64,000 bases of DNA from an uncultured Eubacteriales bacterium (GTDB lineage Bacteria > Bacillota > Clostridia > Lachnospirales > Lachnospiraceae). The stretch spans positions 1 to 64,000 of the forward strand of contig UQYF01000010.1 of the NCBI GenBank assembly GCA_900545175.1, given 5' to 3'. Each line of letters begins with the position of its first letter. Positions within the stretch are counted from its first letter, which is position 1. Below are positions 8,858 through 17,745 of the stretch, piece by piece. The position numbers were made by a program, and so were the translations under genes. A model generated the notes under the pieces. That model was given only the letters and a program-made list of their open reading frames with translations. It did no database searches and was not told the DNA's origin.

Positions 8858-9550
8858 TTATTTTTCTTCATCAATAGGAAAAAGAACTGCGCCGGCAATA
8901 GCTGAAGCGATTGCAGCTACTGTGATGGTTATTCCGCTTGAGATGGATGAAAGAAATGGTATATAATAAAAAGCACAGCTAAGAATTATTGCAAGAATCA
9001 CGACTATTGTTACCGGTCGTGATTTTTTCATTTCCGGAACCACGATAGCCACGAACATGCCGTATATTGCAAGGCTTAACGCACTCATAAGGCGGTCCGG
9101 AAGGATACTCCCTAATATTGCGCCTAAAAGTGTTCCGGCTGACCATCCAAGGTATGGAAGTGTTGCAAGTCCGGCAAAAAAGCTGCGGCTTACTCTATCT
9201 TCCTGTGCTGCAACAGCAAAAATCTCATCAGTCATCATAAAGCCCAGAAGCCATCTCGACAAGCCTTTAAACCTTTCGTCAGCTTTCTGCCCTACTGAGA
9301 TAGCCATGAATGAATAGCGTATATTTATTGTAAGCTGAGATATGAGCATCTGAAAATACTGTCCCGGATGCAGCATTATTCCGACTCCGGCGAACTGCCC
9401 CGCCGATGTCACGGTAGTCATGGAGATAATAAGTGCCTGCCACCATGAAAGACCATATGAAACTGCGATAATTCCAAATGTAAAGGAGACAGAAAAGTAG
9501 CCAAGCGCAATAGGAATTCCGGCTTTCAAGCCTCGTCGGTAATTGTTCAT
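8858..9550 (-). CDS. azlC: AzlC-type branched-chain amino acid export permease
   Basis: Integral membrane protein of the AzlC family, 230 residues with several hydrophobic helices. Family blocks are visible: GIPIALGYFSVSFTFGIIA (residues 11-29), a helix pair around TSAGQFAGVG, and LLGFMMTDEIFAV. It forms a two-component exporter with AzlD. It is the first gene of the minus-strand pair. Its upstream region (9551-9750) contains only AT-rich sequence and no recognisable regulator site. Confidence 0.88.
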   Translation of the reverse strand: MNNYRRGLKAGIPIALGYFSVSFTFGIIAVSYGLSWWQALIISMTTVTSAGQFAGVGIMLHPGQYFQMLISQLTINIRYSFMAISVGQKADERFKGLSRWLLGFMMTDEIFAVAAQEDRVSRSFFAGLATLPYLGWSAGTLLGAILGSILPDRLMSALSLAIYGMFVAIVVPEMKKSRPVTIVVILAIILSCAFYYIPFLSSISSGITITVAAIASAIAGAVLFPIDEEK

Positions 9551-9751
9551 TGTAAACCTCTGATATATAATTATATTTTTGGTAATTGCAAAATTAAGTG
9601 TAAGGAAAAAGGATGTATTAAAATTACCTAGATTATATTTCTTAATTGCCTTTTAACGTATTATATTCTGCCACTACAATAGAGGTATGTCAATCGGCAT
9701 ATATAGCAGGAATCACCCGGTTGAGATTTTTTGGATTTTGATATATAGTAA

Positions 9752-9967
9752 ATATATGATATCAGGGTCAAAAGTTCAAAAAGCCGTTCGTGCTTGCACG
9801 ATTAGGCTTTTGAACTTGGAACCCGCAAAACATGAGGAAGCAGCGATTTACGCAGTAAATCAGCGGATTCCGAATGTTTTAGAATTGCGGGAGCTGTTTT
9901 ACAGCGGAGCAATTCGAGGATATCAAATGAGGGGCAAAATACCTTTTGACCCTCATATCAATATATG
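9752..9967. repeat. MITE-like element family 3, long copy
   Basis: Ends ATATGATATCAGGGTCAAAAG and its near-inverse CTTTTGACCCTCATATCA (9942-9959) bound about 215 bp. Inside are a perfect hairpin TCGTGC-TT-GCACGA flanked by AAAAGCC and GGCTTTTGAAC, then GATTTAC-GCA-GTAAATC. Related copies occur at 21034 and 58877. A 93-codon frame crosses it but lacks coding character. Confidence 0.65.
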
Positions 9968-9979
9968 ATACCATAAGCA

Positions 9980-10012
9980 TTGATTTCATATGAACAGGAA
10001 GCAAATTTAAAT
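9980..10012. repeat. Short interspersed repeat family 4, partial copy
   Basis: GCATTGATTTCATATGAACAGGAAGC resembles the better copies at 23721 and 46559 (consensus core ATGAACAGGAAGCGAAAGCG). It diverges into A+T-rich sequence just upstream of the GH3 gene. Confidence 0.45.
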
Positions 10013-10041
10013 ATAAAATTAAATTAATGGGAGGACAATAC

Positions 10042-12354
10042 ATGAAACAGGAAGAGCTTAAAGAATTGCTTAATGACATGTCGCTTGATGAAAAGATAGG
10101 ACAGCTTATTCAGGTTCCGGGAAGCTGTTATGAGGAAGGCGCTGTAATTACAGGAGGAATGAATAATGGCTGGCGTGAGGAGACATGCAGGCTTGCAGGA
10201 AGTACTCTTGGAGTGTGGGGGGCACAAAAGCTTAAGAAAATTCAGGATGAGTATATGAAAAAACATCCGCATAAGATACCGCTCATGTTCATGCTTGATG
10301 TAATCCATGGGCATAAGACGGTTTTTCCTTGTCCTCTCGGACAGGGTGCAGCATTTTCACCCGATACATCACAAAAGTGTGCCGCGGCAGCGGCAAAGGA
10401 AGCCGGAGCTAGCGGTGTTCAGGTGACATTTGCACCTATGGCTGACCTTGTAAGAGACTCAAGATGGGGAAGAGTTATGGAATCGACAGGCGAGGATCCG
10501 TATCTTAACAGCCTGATGGCGGCTGCAATGGTCAAGGGCTTTCAGGGTGGCGATGTAGGAGAAAAAGGAAGAATTGCATCCTGTATCAAGCATGTGGCAG
10601 CGTATGGAGGTGCGGTTGCGGGTCTTGATTACCAGAATGTCGAGCTTTCGGAGCATACACTAAAAGAGTTCTATCTTCCGGCTTACAAAGCAGCGGTTGA
10701 TGCAGGCTGTGAGATGGCTATGACATCGTTCAATCTGCTAAATGGTGTTCCTTCGTCTGGAAATAAATGGCTTATGAGAGATATTCTGCGCGGTGAATGG
10801 GGTTTTAATGGTGTGCTCATTTCAGACTGGGCTGCTGTACAGGAGATGGTGGCTCATGGATATTGTGAGGACAATAGGGAGGCAGCCAAGGCAGCCATTG
10901 AAACAGGAGTGGATATCGAGATGTGTACGCCTGCTTATGCCGACCATCTTGCAGAGCTCATAGAGGAAGGAAAGGTGGAGGAAAAGCTTGTTGACGAAGC
11001 TGTGATGAGAGTTTTGCAGCTTAAGAATAAGCTTGGTTTATTCGAAAATCCATACAAGGATGCCGATGAGCAGATAGAGTGCGAAATACAGCTGTGTGAT
11101 GAGTATAGGCAGCTTGCGAGACAGGCTGTAAGAGAATCGCTTGTTCTTTTGAAGAATGACAACATAGATGAAAAAGACGATAAAAATAGTGGATGCTTTG
11201 AAGCGATACTGCCTCTTAACACGTCAAAAGATAAAAAGCTCGCATTTATCGGTCCTTATATTGAAGGGCAGGATATGAGAAGTTCATGGTCGGTGTCGGG
11301 GGACGAGAATGACAATGTGACATTAAAGCAGGCTGCAAAGGAGGCATTTGGCAAAGCGGCTGATAAGGAAAGCACACATGGATGTGAGAAAAATTCCGGG
11401 GAAAGCTCAACTGTTGAACTTAAGTTTTCAAAGGGCTGTACACTTCTTGACAATCATACGATTGTAAATCTCGGACAGTATGATGTATCTGATGATGAAT
11501 GGAAAGCTGAGAATGAAAGACTGATTTTAGAAGCAATAGAGTGTGCGAAATGGGCTGACAAGGTTGTGCTTGCACTTGGGGAACACCGCTTCCAGACAGG
11601 AGAGGCAACGAGCAGAACCCGGATTACTCTTCCGCACATTCAGCTTGAGCTTCTAAGACGTGTTGCAGCGGTCAATAAAAATGTAATTACTGTGCTTTTT
11701 AATGGCAGACCGCTTGATTTGAGGGAGGTTAGTGAGTATTCAAAAGCTGTTGTGGAGGCATGGATGCCGGGAACGGAAGGCGGACATGGAATTATGGATG
11801 TGCTTACAGGAACATATAATCCCTCCGGCAGGCTTCCTATGAGCTTCCCGTACAATGTCGGACAGCTTCCTATGAGCTACAACCATTACAGCTCAGGTCG
11901 TCCGAAGCCGGAAGGCAGCAGAGGGGATTATAATTGCAGATACCTTGATGCGCCGAGCGAACCGCTCTATCCGTTTGGATATGGACTTAGCTACACTTCA
12001 TTTGATATAAGTCCTGTAAGCTTAAGTGCAGACAGGATGAGTTTCTCCGGCAGGTTAGAAGCATCGGTAAGGATAAAGAACACCGGCAATGCAGAAGGAG
12101 CGCAGCTTGTTCAGTTGTACATAAGGGATGTAGCAGCGAGCAGAGTGCGTCCTGTAAAGGAGCTGAAAGGCTTTAAGAGAGTATATCTTACTCCGGGAGA
12201 GGAGAAGGAGATTACATTTGAAATAAATGAAGAGATGCTGCGGTTTGTGCGGGCTGACGGAAGCTTTGGAAGCGAGCCGGGGAAATTCAGGATATGGATT
12301 GCAGACAGCAGCATGACAACCGGCGAAGCGGCGGAATTTAAGCTTGAGATGTAA
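10042..12354 (+). CDS. bglX: Glycoside hydrolase family 3 beta-glucosidase-like enzyme
   Basis: GH3 enzyme releasing terminal beta-linked glucose or related sugars, 770 residues from ATG 10042 (GGGAGG 11 bases upstream). The N-terminal TIM barrel contains FAPMADLVRDSRWGRVMESTGEDP and the nucleophile Asp262 in LISDWAAV. The GH3_C sandwich domain starts at about residue 360 (QAVRESLVLLKND), with GEHRFQTGEATSR as the candidate acid/base region and FPYNVGQLPMSYNHY before the C-terminal fibronectin-like domain (~650-770). It has no signal peptide and is therefore cytoplasmic, acting on imported oligosaccharides. The linker at ~435-475 is unusually charged. Exact substrate unknown. Confidence 0.88.
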   Translation: MKQEELKELLNDMSLDEKIGQLIQVPGSCYEEGAVITGGMNNGWREETCRLAGSTLGVWGAQKLKKIQDEYMKKHPHKIPLMFMLDVIHGHKTVFPCPLGQGAAFSPDTSQKCAAAAAKEAGASGVQVTFAPMADLVRDSRWGRVMESTGEDPYLNSLMAAAMVKGFQGGDVGEKGRIASCIKHVAAYGGAVAGLDYQNVELSEHTLKEFYLPAYKAAVDAGCEMAMTSFNLLNGVPSSGNKWLMRDILRGEWGFNGVLISDWAAVQEMVAHGYCEDNREAAKAAIETGVDIEMCTPAYADHLAELIEEGKVEEKLVDEAVMRVLQLKNKLGLFENPYKDADEQIECEIQLCDEYRQLARQAVRESLVLLKNDNIDEKDDKNSGCFEAILPLNTSKDKKLAFIGPYIEGQDMRSSWSVSGDENDNVTLKQAAKEAFGKAADKESTHGCEKNSGESSTVELKFSKGCTLLDNHTIVNLGQYDVSDDEWKAENERLILEAIECAKWADKVVLALGEHRFQTGEATSRTRITLPHIQLELLRRVAAVNKNVITVLFNGRPLDLREVSEYSKAVVEAWMPGTEGGHGIMDVLTGTYNPSGRLPMSFPYNVGQLPMSYNHYSSGRPKPEGSRGDYNCRYLDAPSEPLYPFGYGLSYTSFDISPVSLSADRMSFSGRLEASVRIKNTGNAEGAQLVQLYIRDVAASRVRPVKELKGFKRVYLTPGEEKEITFEINEEMLRFVRADGSFGSEPGKFRIWIADSSMTTGEAAEFKLEM

Positions 12355-12528
12355 TGAGTTCAAGCAGCTCAATATGGGAGTGATTGACAGACGGCAGAAT
12401 TATTGCTTGAGCTGTGTTTATTGTGTAATAAATACAGATGAGTTGACACTTTTGGATGAATAACATTTGATGAAATTATTGAATGGACTGCGTTCAGATA
12501 GTATTTAAAATCAGATATATCAAGTTGA

Positions 12529-12580
12529 CAGCCTTATAGTATGATATTTTTAATTCATATTATAAGGCTGTAATTTTTTA
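12529..12580 (+). terminator. Intrinsic terminator downstream of the GH3 gene
   Basis: ACAGCCTTATA (12529-12539) pairs with TATAAGGCTGT (12561-12571), followed by AATTTTTTATAT. It lies 175 bp after the GH3 stop. Confidence 0.75.
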
Positions 12581-12594
12581 TATAATATGGGGTA

Positions 12595-12671
12595 GTGTCA
12601 AAACATGCCTTGTGAACTTAATTGTGTATAACTTGTTATCACTCATAGACTGAATCAACATGTTTTGACAT
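12595..12671. repeat. MITE-like element family 2, short copy
   Basis: GTGTCAAAACATGC at the left and CATGTTTTGACA at the right are inverted copies of the family end. The inner part keeps only TGTGAACTTAATTGTGTATAAC. The GAAAATTCTTTGAAATTCCC block follows at 12686, as at position 138. This is the only structure in the 12355-12786 gap besides the terminator. Confidence 0.7.
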
Positions 12672-12786
12672 CATCATCATAACAGAAAATTCTTTGAAAT
12701 TCCCAGTTATAAAAATTATAAAATTTTGTGACATTTTTACCCCATGAAAAGTATTATAGGTGAGAGCTTTCAAAAAGGAGATAATC

Positions 12787-13278
12787 GTGGACAAGGAAGA
12801 ATACATAAAAATAGTGGACCGCTATATAGATATGGTGTACAGAATTGCTCTGAGCGGCTGTAAAAATACTTTCGATGCGGATGACGTTGTACAGAATACA
12901 TTTATGAAGCTGTTGAAGTATAAAAAGAGCTTTGAGAGTGATGTGCACATTAAAAACTGGCTTATAAAAGTGGCTGTGAATGAGTGCAACAGTATATGGT
13001 CATCGAGCTGGCGAAAAAGAAATATTGCATTGAGTGAAGATTTTGATGGAATATACAATGAGCCTGTTTTTACAGATACAGGACAAAGCAGAATGTATGA
13101 GAGCCTGATGGAGCTTAATCAAAAGTACAGGCAGCCATTGTATCTTTACTACTACGAAGAGTTATCGATCAAGGAGATTGCAAAAGTATTAAGGATATCG
13201 GAGACTTCTGTTACGACAAGGCTTCAAAGAGGACGGCAGAAAATAAGAGAAAAAATGGGAGGACAAAAAAATGAGTGA
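12787..13278 (+). CDS. ECF-type RNA polymerase sigma factor
   Basis: Sigma-70 family, extracytoplasmic-function type, 163 residues from GTG 12787. AAGGAG ends 6 bases before it; a GTG 27 bases further upstream lacks a ribosome binding site. Region 2 is MVYRIALSGCKNTFDADDVVQNTFMKL (residues ~14-40). Region 4 is a helix-turn-helix with LSIKEIAKVLRISETSVTTRLQRGR (~128-152). The stop overlaps the next gene by 8 bp, the usual arrangement with a dedicated membrane regulator. It probably reads an envelope signal and may drive its own promoter. Confidence 0.9.
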   Translation: MDKEEYIKIVDRYIDMVYRIALSGCKNTFDADDVVQNTFMKLLKYKKSFESDVHIKNWLIKVAVNECNSIWSSSWRKRNIALSEDFDGIYNEPVFTDTGQSRMYESLMELNQKYRQPLYLYYYEELSIKEIAKVLRISETSVTTRLQRGRQKIREKMGGQKNE

Positions 13279-14116
13279 TAAGCTGCGTGATAATAAAACA
13301 GATGAGCTTAAAATGTTAGATGAATATATGAGCGCTGTAGGAAGTATACATGCTCCTGACAAGCTTAAAAGAGATGTCATAAACATGGCATCAACAAAGA
13401 AAAAAGCAGCTGCCGGCAAAAAAATGAGGCTGGCAGTCGCAGCGGCTACAGTGATTTTATTCAGTCTGTGCTTTCACAGACAGATTATGGCTTTTGCGGA
13501 TTTTGTTGCATATAAAAGTACATATGTAATCGGAAAATATAATAAAAAAGAGTTTTCCGGGGAGATGGGATATGTACAAGTGAATACGCTTAAAGCGGAA
13601 GCTTTAGAACACATGTACAGCACTATGGAGGAGCTTGAAGAGCTGATGGGAGTGACACTTCTTAAGAGCGATTATGCTTATATAGCACCATTTCCTAATA
13701 TTAGTCTGCACAGAAATGAACAATACGATGATTATTGCAATTCAGTGATATATCATATATTTGATGGAGGATATTATGCGAATAACAGGGAGCTTGAAGA
13801 TGTTTGGGAGAGTGGGAGTCTGTGGCATTCTATTGGGGAGGATGCATATACAATAAGCTATGAAGCCACTATCTACAGTAATTATGGCACGCAGGGAGGA
13901 AATGAGGCTTATATCAATTATAACTATGAGCATGGCGTGTACATGGAGGAATATGAGACGGCAGGAGGTTACAGGGCAGATATATTTGTGGCAGGAAATG
14001 AATATAATGCAGTGATTTTTGATCGTAATATAATGTATTCATTTCGGGCGGAGAATCTTGGAACCATAAATAAGCTTGATACTTTTAAAGAATTTCTTGA
14101 CACATTAAAATATTGA
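13271..14116 (+). CDS. Putative membrane-anchored anti-sigma factor
   Basis: 281 residues. The first ~53 are cytoplasmic and charged. A single membrane segment (residues ~54-75, LAVAAATVILFSLCF) leads to a large outer domain rich in Tyr, Asn and Glu. This layout and the 8-bp overlap with the ECF sigma gene are typical of cognate anti-sigma factors, although I see no zinc-binding ASD motif (HxxxCxxC) in the cytoplasmic part. It may belong to the DUF4367/DUF4179 kind found in Clostridia. GGGAGG precedes the ATG. The sensing role is inferred from context. Confidence 0.6.
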   Translation: MSDKLRDNKTDELKMLDEYMSAVGSIHAPDKLKRDVINMASTKKKAAAGKKMRLAVAAATVILFSLCFHRQIMAFADFVAYKSTYVIGKYNKKEFSGEMGYVQVNTLKAEALEHMYSTMEELEELMGVTLLKSDYAYIAPFPNISLHRNEQYDDYCNSVIYHIFDGGYYANNRELEDVWESGSLWHSIGEDAYTISYEATIYSNYGTQGGNEAYINYNYEHGVYMEEYETAGGYRADIFVAGNEYNAVIFDRNIMYSFRAENLGTINKLDTFKEFLDTLKY

Positions 14117-14420
14117 CAAATATTAGCTATTGAGAACACATTAAAATTAGCAAAGCTGATGTGCTATGCTTGTATACAGGCAGCATTTTTGCGATTTGTC
14201 AGGTGGCGTAAATAGGGATACTGCCGCATAAATGAGCAAATTTAGCTGTACTACATATAAAAAGCATATACTGATGCAGGATTTTGAGAAATATAAGGCT
14301 GGAGAGAGTAGTTGTGATAAAAAATAGAATGGATTTATTGTGATACAATGGTGTTTTTAATAAGATTAATTATTAAAAATCATATAGAAATAAAATATAA
14401 GCAATAGCTATCCAAATTAA

Positions 14421-14476
14421 AGTGGCTGTACCTGCTAAGCATTGTTCGGGCAGGTACAGCCACTTTTGCCATTAAT
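14421..14476. terminator. Strong bidirectional terminator
   Basis: AAAGTGGCTGTACCTGC pairs perfectly with GCAGGTACAGCCACTTT around a short loop, with A-rich and T-rich flanks. It lies between the sigma/anti-sigma operon and the convergent esterase gene. The rest of the 14117-14732 gap is A+T-rich with nothing further recognised before 14628. Confidence 0.85.
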
Positions 14477-14627
14477 ATTAACAATTTGATTAGGTTTTAT
14501 AATTTTTCATTAAGCTTATGGATATGCATTAAGCTTTATAGATTGATATTAGGCTTAATAAATTGATAAAACTATATAAATGATTAGGTGCTATAATTTG
14601 GGTAAGTTGATATAATTTTACTAAAGC

Positions 14628-14751
14628 GTTATATTTTTCAAAAAAATTTAAAATTTAATTTTATTCATATTCTTTGAAAAATTTTAAAAACCAAATTTAT
14701 TCATATTTTTCAAAAAACTCTAAAATTTAAATTTATTTATATTTTTCAAAA
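14628..14751. repeat. AT-rich tandem repeat continuing the 3' end of the esterase gene
   Basis: About three and a half imperfect 36-bp units, read on the minus strand as TTTTTTGAAAAATATGAATAA plus an A/T spacer. The first unit is the last codons and stop of the esterase gene, and the following units repeat that end including the TAA. It looks like tandem duplication of a gene terminus. Confidence 0.65.
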
Positions 14752-15626
14752 TATTCATGCATTTTCAAAATCGTTTCATCGCTTTCCTTTAAGTCAGGTC
14801 TGAATACGCTAAAGGCATGAGTCAGGCGCTTGTCTGATGGAAAACATAATATTTCGTGAGGCATGTCATTTCGCATGAGTGCGTGCTCAAAGTCAAAAGT
14901 ATATTTTTTAAGATGATCCCTTTGGCTGGTGACAAGAAAACACGGTGGAAGTGCTGTAATAATATCAGGATTTTCAGGGTTTACATAAGGTGCAAAATGC
15001 CCTTTTTTGTAGTTCTTTCCATAAAGATATGCGGGAAGAAACAGTCCTATCTTGTCAAAGCGGTTAGTGTAGAACATTCCGCTTATAAGTCCGATGGCAC
15101 GAAAATGCAGCTTGTGCGGCTTGACATGTGCTGCTTTTGCAAGAGCGCATTGTTTTTCCATGGCAGTGGTATAAGTAAGAAGATATGCCCCTCCGCTGTC
15201 GGCTACACCGTATATATGCTCTGTATCGCCTTTGTAGTCGGCTAGATGTGCCTGAATATATCTGAAAGCGCTGCAAACATCATAAAACTGGTCGTACACC
15301 ATGCAGTCAGGTACAAGGCGGTATTCTATGCTGAATACAAGATATCCGAGCTTGGCAAGCTTGGCACAGAAGAAACGGTTAAATTCCTTATTGCCGATTA
15401 AAAGTCCCCCTCCATGAATGTTGACTATAACAGGTAGGAGCTTATCTTCGCTTCCTTCCGGGCGGTAGATGTCCATAAGGTGAGCCTTGTCACCGTCATC
15501 GATGTAAGGAATGTCGGTCTGCACTTGTACACCTTTAGGCATAATCTGTGTCTTGTCACGTTCTATTGCAGATTTTTCAAAGTCGGAACGCTGTTTATAG
15601 AATTGTTTTCTCATCAAGTCCTGCAT
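14733..15626 (-). CDS. Alpha/beta hydrolase, esterase/lipase of the HSL-like type
   Basis: 297 residues from ATG 15626 (AAGGA about 10 bases upstream; an in-frame TTG three codons earlier is less likely). The oxyanion motif HGGG is at residues 71-74 (VNIHGGGLLIGNKE). The nucleophile Ser141 lies in VADSGGA, a variant of the GDSAG elbow. The acidic and His members are probably in TSQRDHL and LTHAF near the C-terminus. It has no signal peptide, so it probably acts on small ester substrates in the cytoplasm. It is transcribed alone. Its 3' end is embedded in a tandem repeat. Confidence 0.8.
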   Translation of the reverse strand: MQDLMRKQFYKQRSDFEKSAIERDKTQIMPKGVQVQTDIPYIDDGDKAHLMDIYRPEGSEDKLLPVIVNIHGGGLLIGNKEFNRFFCAKLAKLGYLVFSIEYRLVPDCMVYDQFYDVCSAFRYIQAHLADYKGDTEHIYGVADSGGAYLLTYTTAMEKQCALAKAAHVKPHKLHFRAIGLISGMFYTNRFDKIGLFLPAYLYGKNYKKGHFAPYVNPENPDIITALPPCFLVTSQRDHLKKYTFDFEHALMRNDMPHEILCFPSDKRLTHAFSVFRPDLKESDETILKMHEYFEKYK

Positions 15627-15639
15627 ATATTTCAAGTCC

Positions 15640-16180
15640 TTTCAAGCTATGACATTGGAGCTGAAGCCGGATGCTATAAAAAAGCATTCGCCGGATATCG
15701 TCCAAGATTATCATTATGTAATGCTATCGTAACATTATAATAGTAAATAAGTCACGTTCATTTTTTGGATTGTAACACGAATCAAGTGTGAAATCAATGG
15801 GATACATGAGTTGTTATTAAAGTTATTGAACCTAAATGTGAAAAAATATGGAAAGAGCAGCAAAGGTGTTTGGTACAAGCTCTGATACAAGCTGAGTACC
15901 GGATAAAGCTGTGAAGCATCGATTTAATGTTGGCAGATGCGAAAGAGGATTGTGGATATCTTTTACATGAGGAAATTCATATACACTATTAAAGATTTTA
16001 TGTTATTATTTAATTGTAATTATTTAAGTGATGGCGAAATGCAGATTGCACAATGCATGGATGTTATACTATGTGTTTTGCAATTACATATCGTAGCCGT
16101 TTACAGGTGAAGTCCTGAATAGGTACATTTAATAATATATGCTTATCGTGTTAAAAAAGAGAACAAAAATCTAATTGAAA
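15640..16180. other. Intergenic stretch without recognisable gene
   Basis: About 540 bp between two divergent genes. I see AT-rich sequence, one weak inverted pair (GGTAC / GTACC near 15871-15902) and a TTTTGCAATTAC near 16076 that resembles the family 1 repeat end. No convincing open frame, tRNA or riboswitch is visible. Confidence 0.4.
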
Positions 16181-16192
16181 AAGGTGTAAGGA

Positions 16193-17104
16193 ATGAAAAA
16201 ATCAGATATACGAGTGGCACATTATCATCTTCCGGGGCTGTTCGAATTCTATGAGCTGTACAGAATGTTTCTGCCATTATTTTTCGGGCACAGGGAATAT
16301 TTTTACGATTGGTGCGATATTGGTTCTATATATGGAGCTCCGGCGGACTGTATCTGGGGCGGCGGAAGGGTAGGCTTCGGAGACTGCGAGCCGGATGATG
16401 TACTGGCGCTGATGCGTGAATATGGCATATCGGCGCGGCTTACTTTCAGCAATTCACTTCTTATGCCGGAGCATCTTGCAGACAAAAAGTGCAATGAGCT
16501 GTGCGCAATGCTTGAAAAGAGTGACAAAGCAGAAAATGGCATTATTGTCCATTCGGATTTGCTGCTTGAATATTTAAAGAAGAATTATCCGGGACTTTAT
16601 TTTGTATCGTCAACCACGAAGGTGCAGACGGATTTTGAAGAGTTTAGAAATGAAGTAAAAAGAGATGATTTTCGCTATGTTGTGCCGGATTTTCGCCTTA
16701 ACAAAGCTTTTGACAAATTAAATACATTGCCTGATGAGCTGAAGGATAAGGTGGAATTTTTGTGTAACGAATGCTGCTATTTTGGCTGCAATGACAGAAA
16801 AAAATGCTATGAGAATGTCAGTCGGAAAAATCTCGGAGAGAATTGTCCTGACCATATCTGCAAGGCACCTGATGCCGGTGAGGGGTATCGCTTTTCTAAG
16901 GCTATGGAAAATCCCGGTTTTATTGGCACTTATGATATCAAAAATACTTATCTTCCGATGAGTTTTTCTAATTTTAAAATAGAAGGGCGGGGGCTTGGAA
17001 GTGCGCTGATTCAGGAATTTCTGCTCTACTATATGACTAAGCCGGAATACCAGCTTAAGGTAAGGGAAGAGATATATCTTGACAGTATGCTGGATTTATT
17101 TTGA
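16193..17104 (+). CDS. Peptidase U32-like protein of unknown function
   Basis: 303 residues. The C-terminal SFSNFKIEGRGLGSALIQEFLLYYM resembles the KIEGR signature of peptidase U32 proteins. The cysteine cluster CNECCYFGCNDRKKC plus a later CPDHIC (residues ~190-225) recalls the four cysteines that bind an Fe-S cluster in UbiU/UbiV/TrhP proteins. The N-terminal half (HYHLPGLFEFYELYRMF, WGGGR) is not typical of U32. No signal or membrane segment is present. It is transcribed alone and ends in a long hairpin. It might be an Fe-S enzyme acting on RNA or a quinone-like substrate, but I cannot assign a reaction. Confidence 0.5.
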   Translation: MKKSDIRVAHYHLPGLFEFYELYRMFLPLFFGHREYFYDWCDIGSIYGAPADCIWGGGRVGFGDCEPDDVLALMREYGISARLTFSNSLLMPEHLADKKCNELCAMLEKSDKAENGIIVHSDLLLEYLKKNYPGLYFVSSTTKVQTDFEEFRNEVKRDDFRYVVPDFRLNKAFDKLNTLPDELKDKVEFLCNECCYFGCNDRKKCYENVSRKNLGENCPDHICKAPDAGEGYRFSKAMENPGFIGTYDIKNTYLPMSFSNFKIEGRGLGSALIQEFLLYYMTKPEYQLKVREEIYLDSMLDLF

Positions 17105-17211
17105 AGCTGATTAGTGTTTCGGAATAAGTTAATTTATGAGTGTATAACATGATATGCATGAATGCAGCACGTTATACACAGTTAGACGCAGGAAGAATAT
17201 TTCGACATTTC

Positions 17212-17287
17212 AAAAAAGAAATGGCTATATCATTTGATATTCACTCCTAAATAGGAGTAGTATCAAGTATGATAAGCCATTTCCTTT
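17212..17287 (+). terminator. Long hairpin terminator
   Basis: AAGAAATGGCTATATCATTTGATA pairs with TATCAAGTATGATAAGCCATTTCCTT, with an inner CTCCTAAATAGGAG hairpin. It lies ~110 bp after the U32-like gene and also downstream of the small minus-strand ORF at 17316. Confidence 0.65.
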
Positions 17288-17315
17288 ATTGCTTCATTTC
17301 GTTGCAGTCAATGTG

Positions 17316-17387
17316 CTATACAATAGCTGAAAAGCTCATGTAATACTCTTTAAAAAACTCGCTGATTCTTTCGATAATCTTCTTCAT
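17316..17387 (-). CDS. Possible 23-residue amphipathic small protein
   Basis: ATG 17387 to TAG 17316 encodes a peptide starting MKKIIERISEFFKEYY and ending in SFSAIV. AAAGGA lies about 12 bases upstream. The first 16 residues would form an amphipathic helix with basic, acidic and aromatic faces. It runs into the long hairpin at 17212-17287, which could be its terminator. I know no family for it. It may be a real microprotein or chance; only the ribosome site, composition and terminator support it. Confidence 0.35.
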   Translation of the reverse strand: MKKIIERISEFFKEYYMSFSAIV

Positions 17388-17563
17388 AATAATCACCAAT
17401 CCTTTCAATAAAACCCACCAATAACAGTTAATTAAAATTCGTTTTGTATCTATGGTATGTATCAGTTTAATAAGCGATTTCGAAATCTTTATGCTTTCCT
17501 TTGATGGTTTTAATATAGCATATTGTCTTTATAATGTGAAATACATATAATAAAAGTATTATA

Positions 17564-17578
17564 ATACCTATAAGGTAT
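17564..17578. promoter_or_regulatory. LysR-type operator (T-N11-A)
   Basis: ATACC-TATAA-GGTAT is a perfect inverted repeat that contains T-N11-A, the LysR consensus. It lies 168-182 bp upstream of the LysR gene, consistent with autoregulation or control of a divergent target. Confidence 0.5.
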
Positions 17579-17639
17579 CATAAAGGGCGGAGTTAATGCC
17601 GGCTGTTTAATGCCCGGACTTGAATAGACATGATGTCAG

Positions 17640-17700
17640 AGAAAAGATGTCGAGAAGAGATATCATGGTAGAGATGTCATGGTAGAGATGTCAGAAGAAT
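17640..17700. repeat. Short tandem repeat upstream of the LysR gene
   Basis: The 14-base word TCATGGTAGAGATG occurs twice in tandem, with degenerate copies (GAGATATCATGG, AAGATGTC) around it. Confidence 0.55.
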
Positions 17701-17745
17701 GTCAGTTAGGGCAAGGATGGCAGAAAGATTTGGAAGGAGCGTTAT

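Noticed and set aside
9575..9660. Possible further family 1 repeat (GGTAATTGCAAAATTAAG)
   Set aside because: Only about ten bases match one end and no partner end or core is visible.
9687..9968. 93-codon open frame on the plus strand
   Set aside because: It lies almost entirely inside the family 3 palindromic repeat, has no ribosome binding site, and the translation shows no domain.
15480..15740. 86-codon plus-strand frame opposite the esterase gene
   Set aside because: Antisense to a well-supported hydrolase, with no ribosome site.
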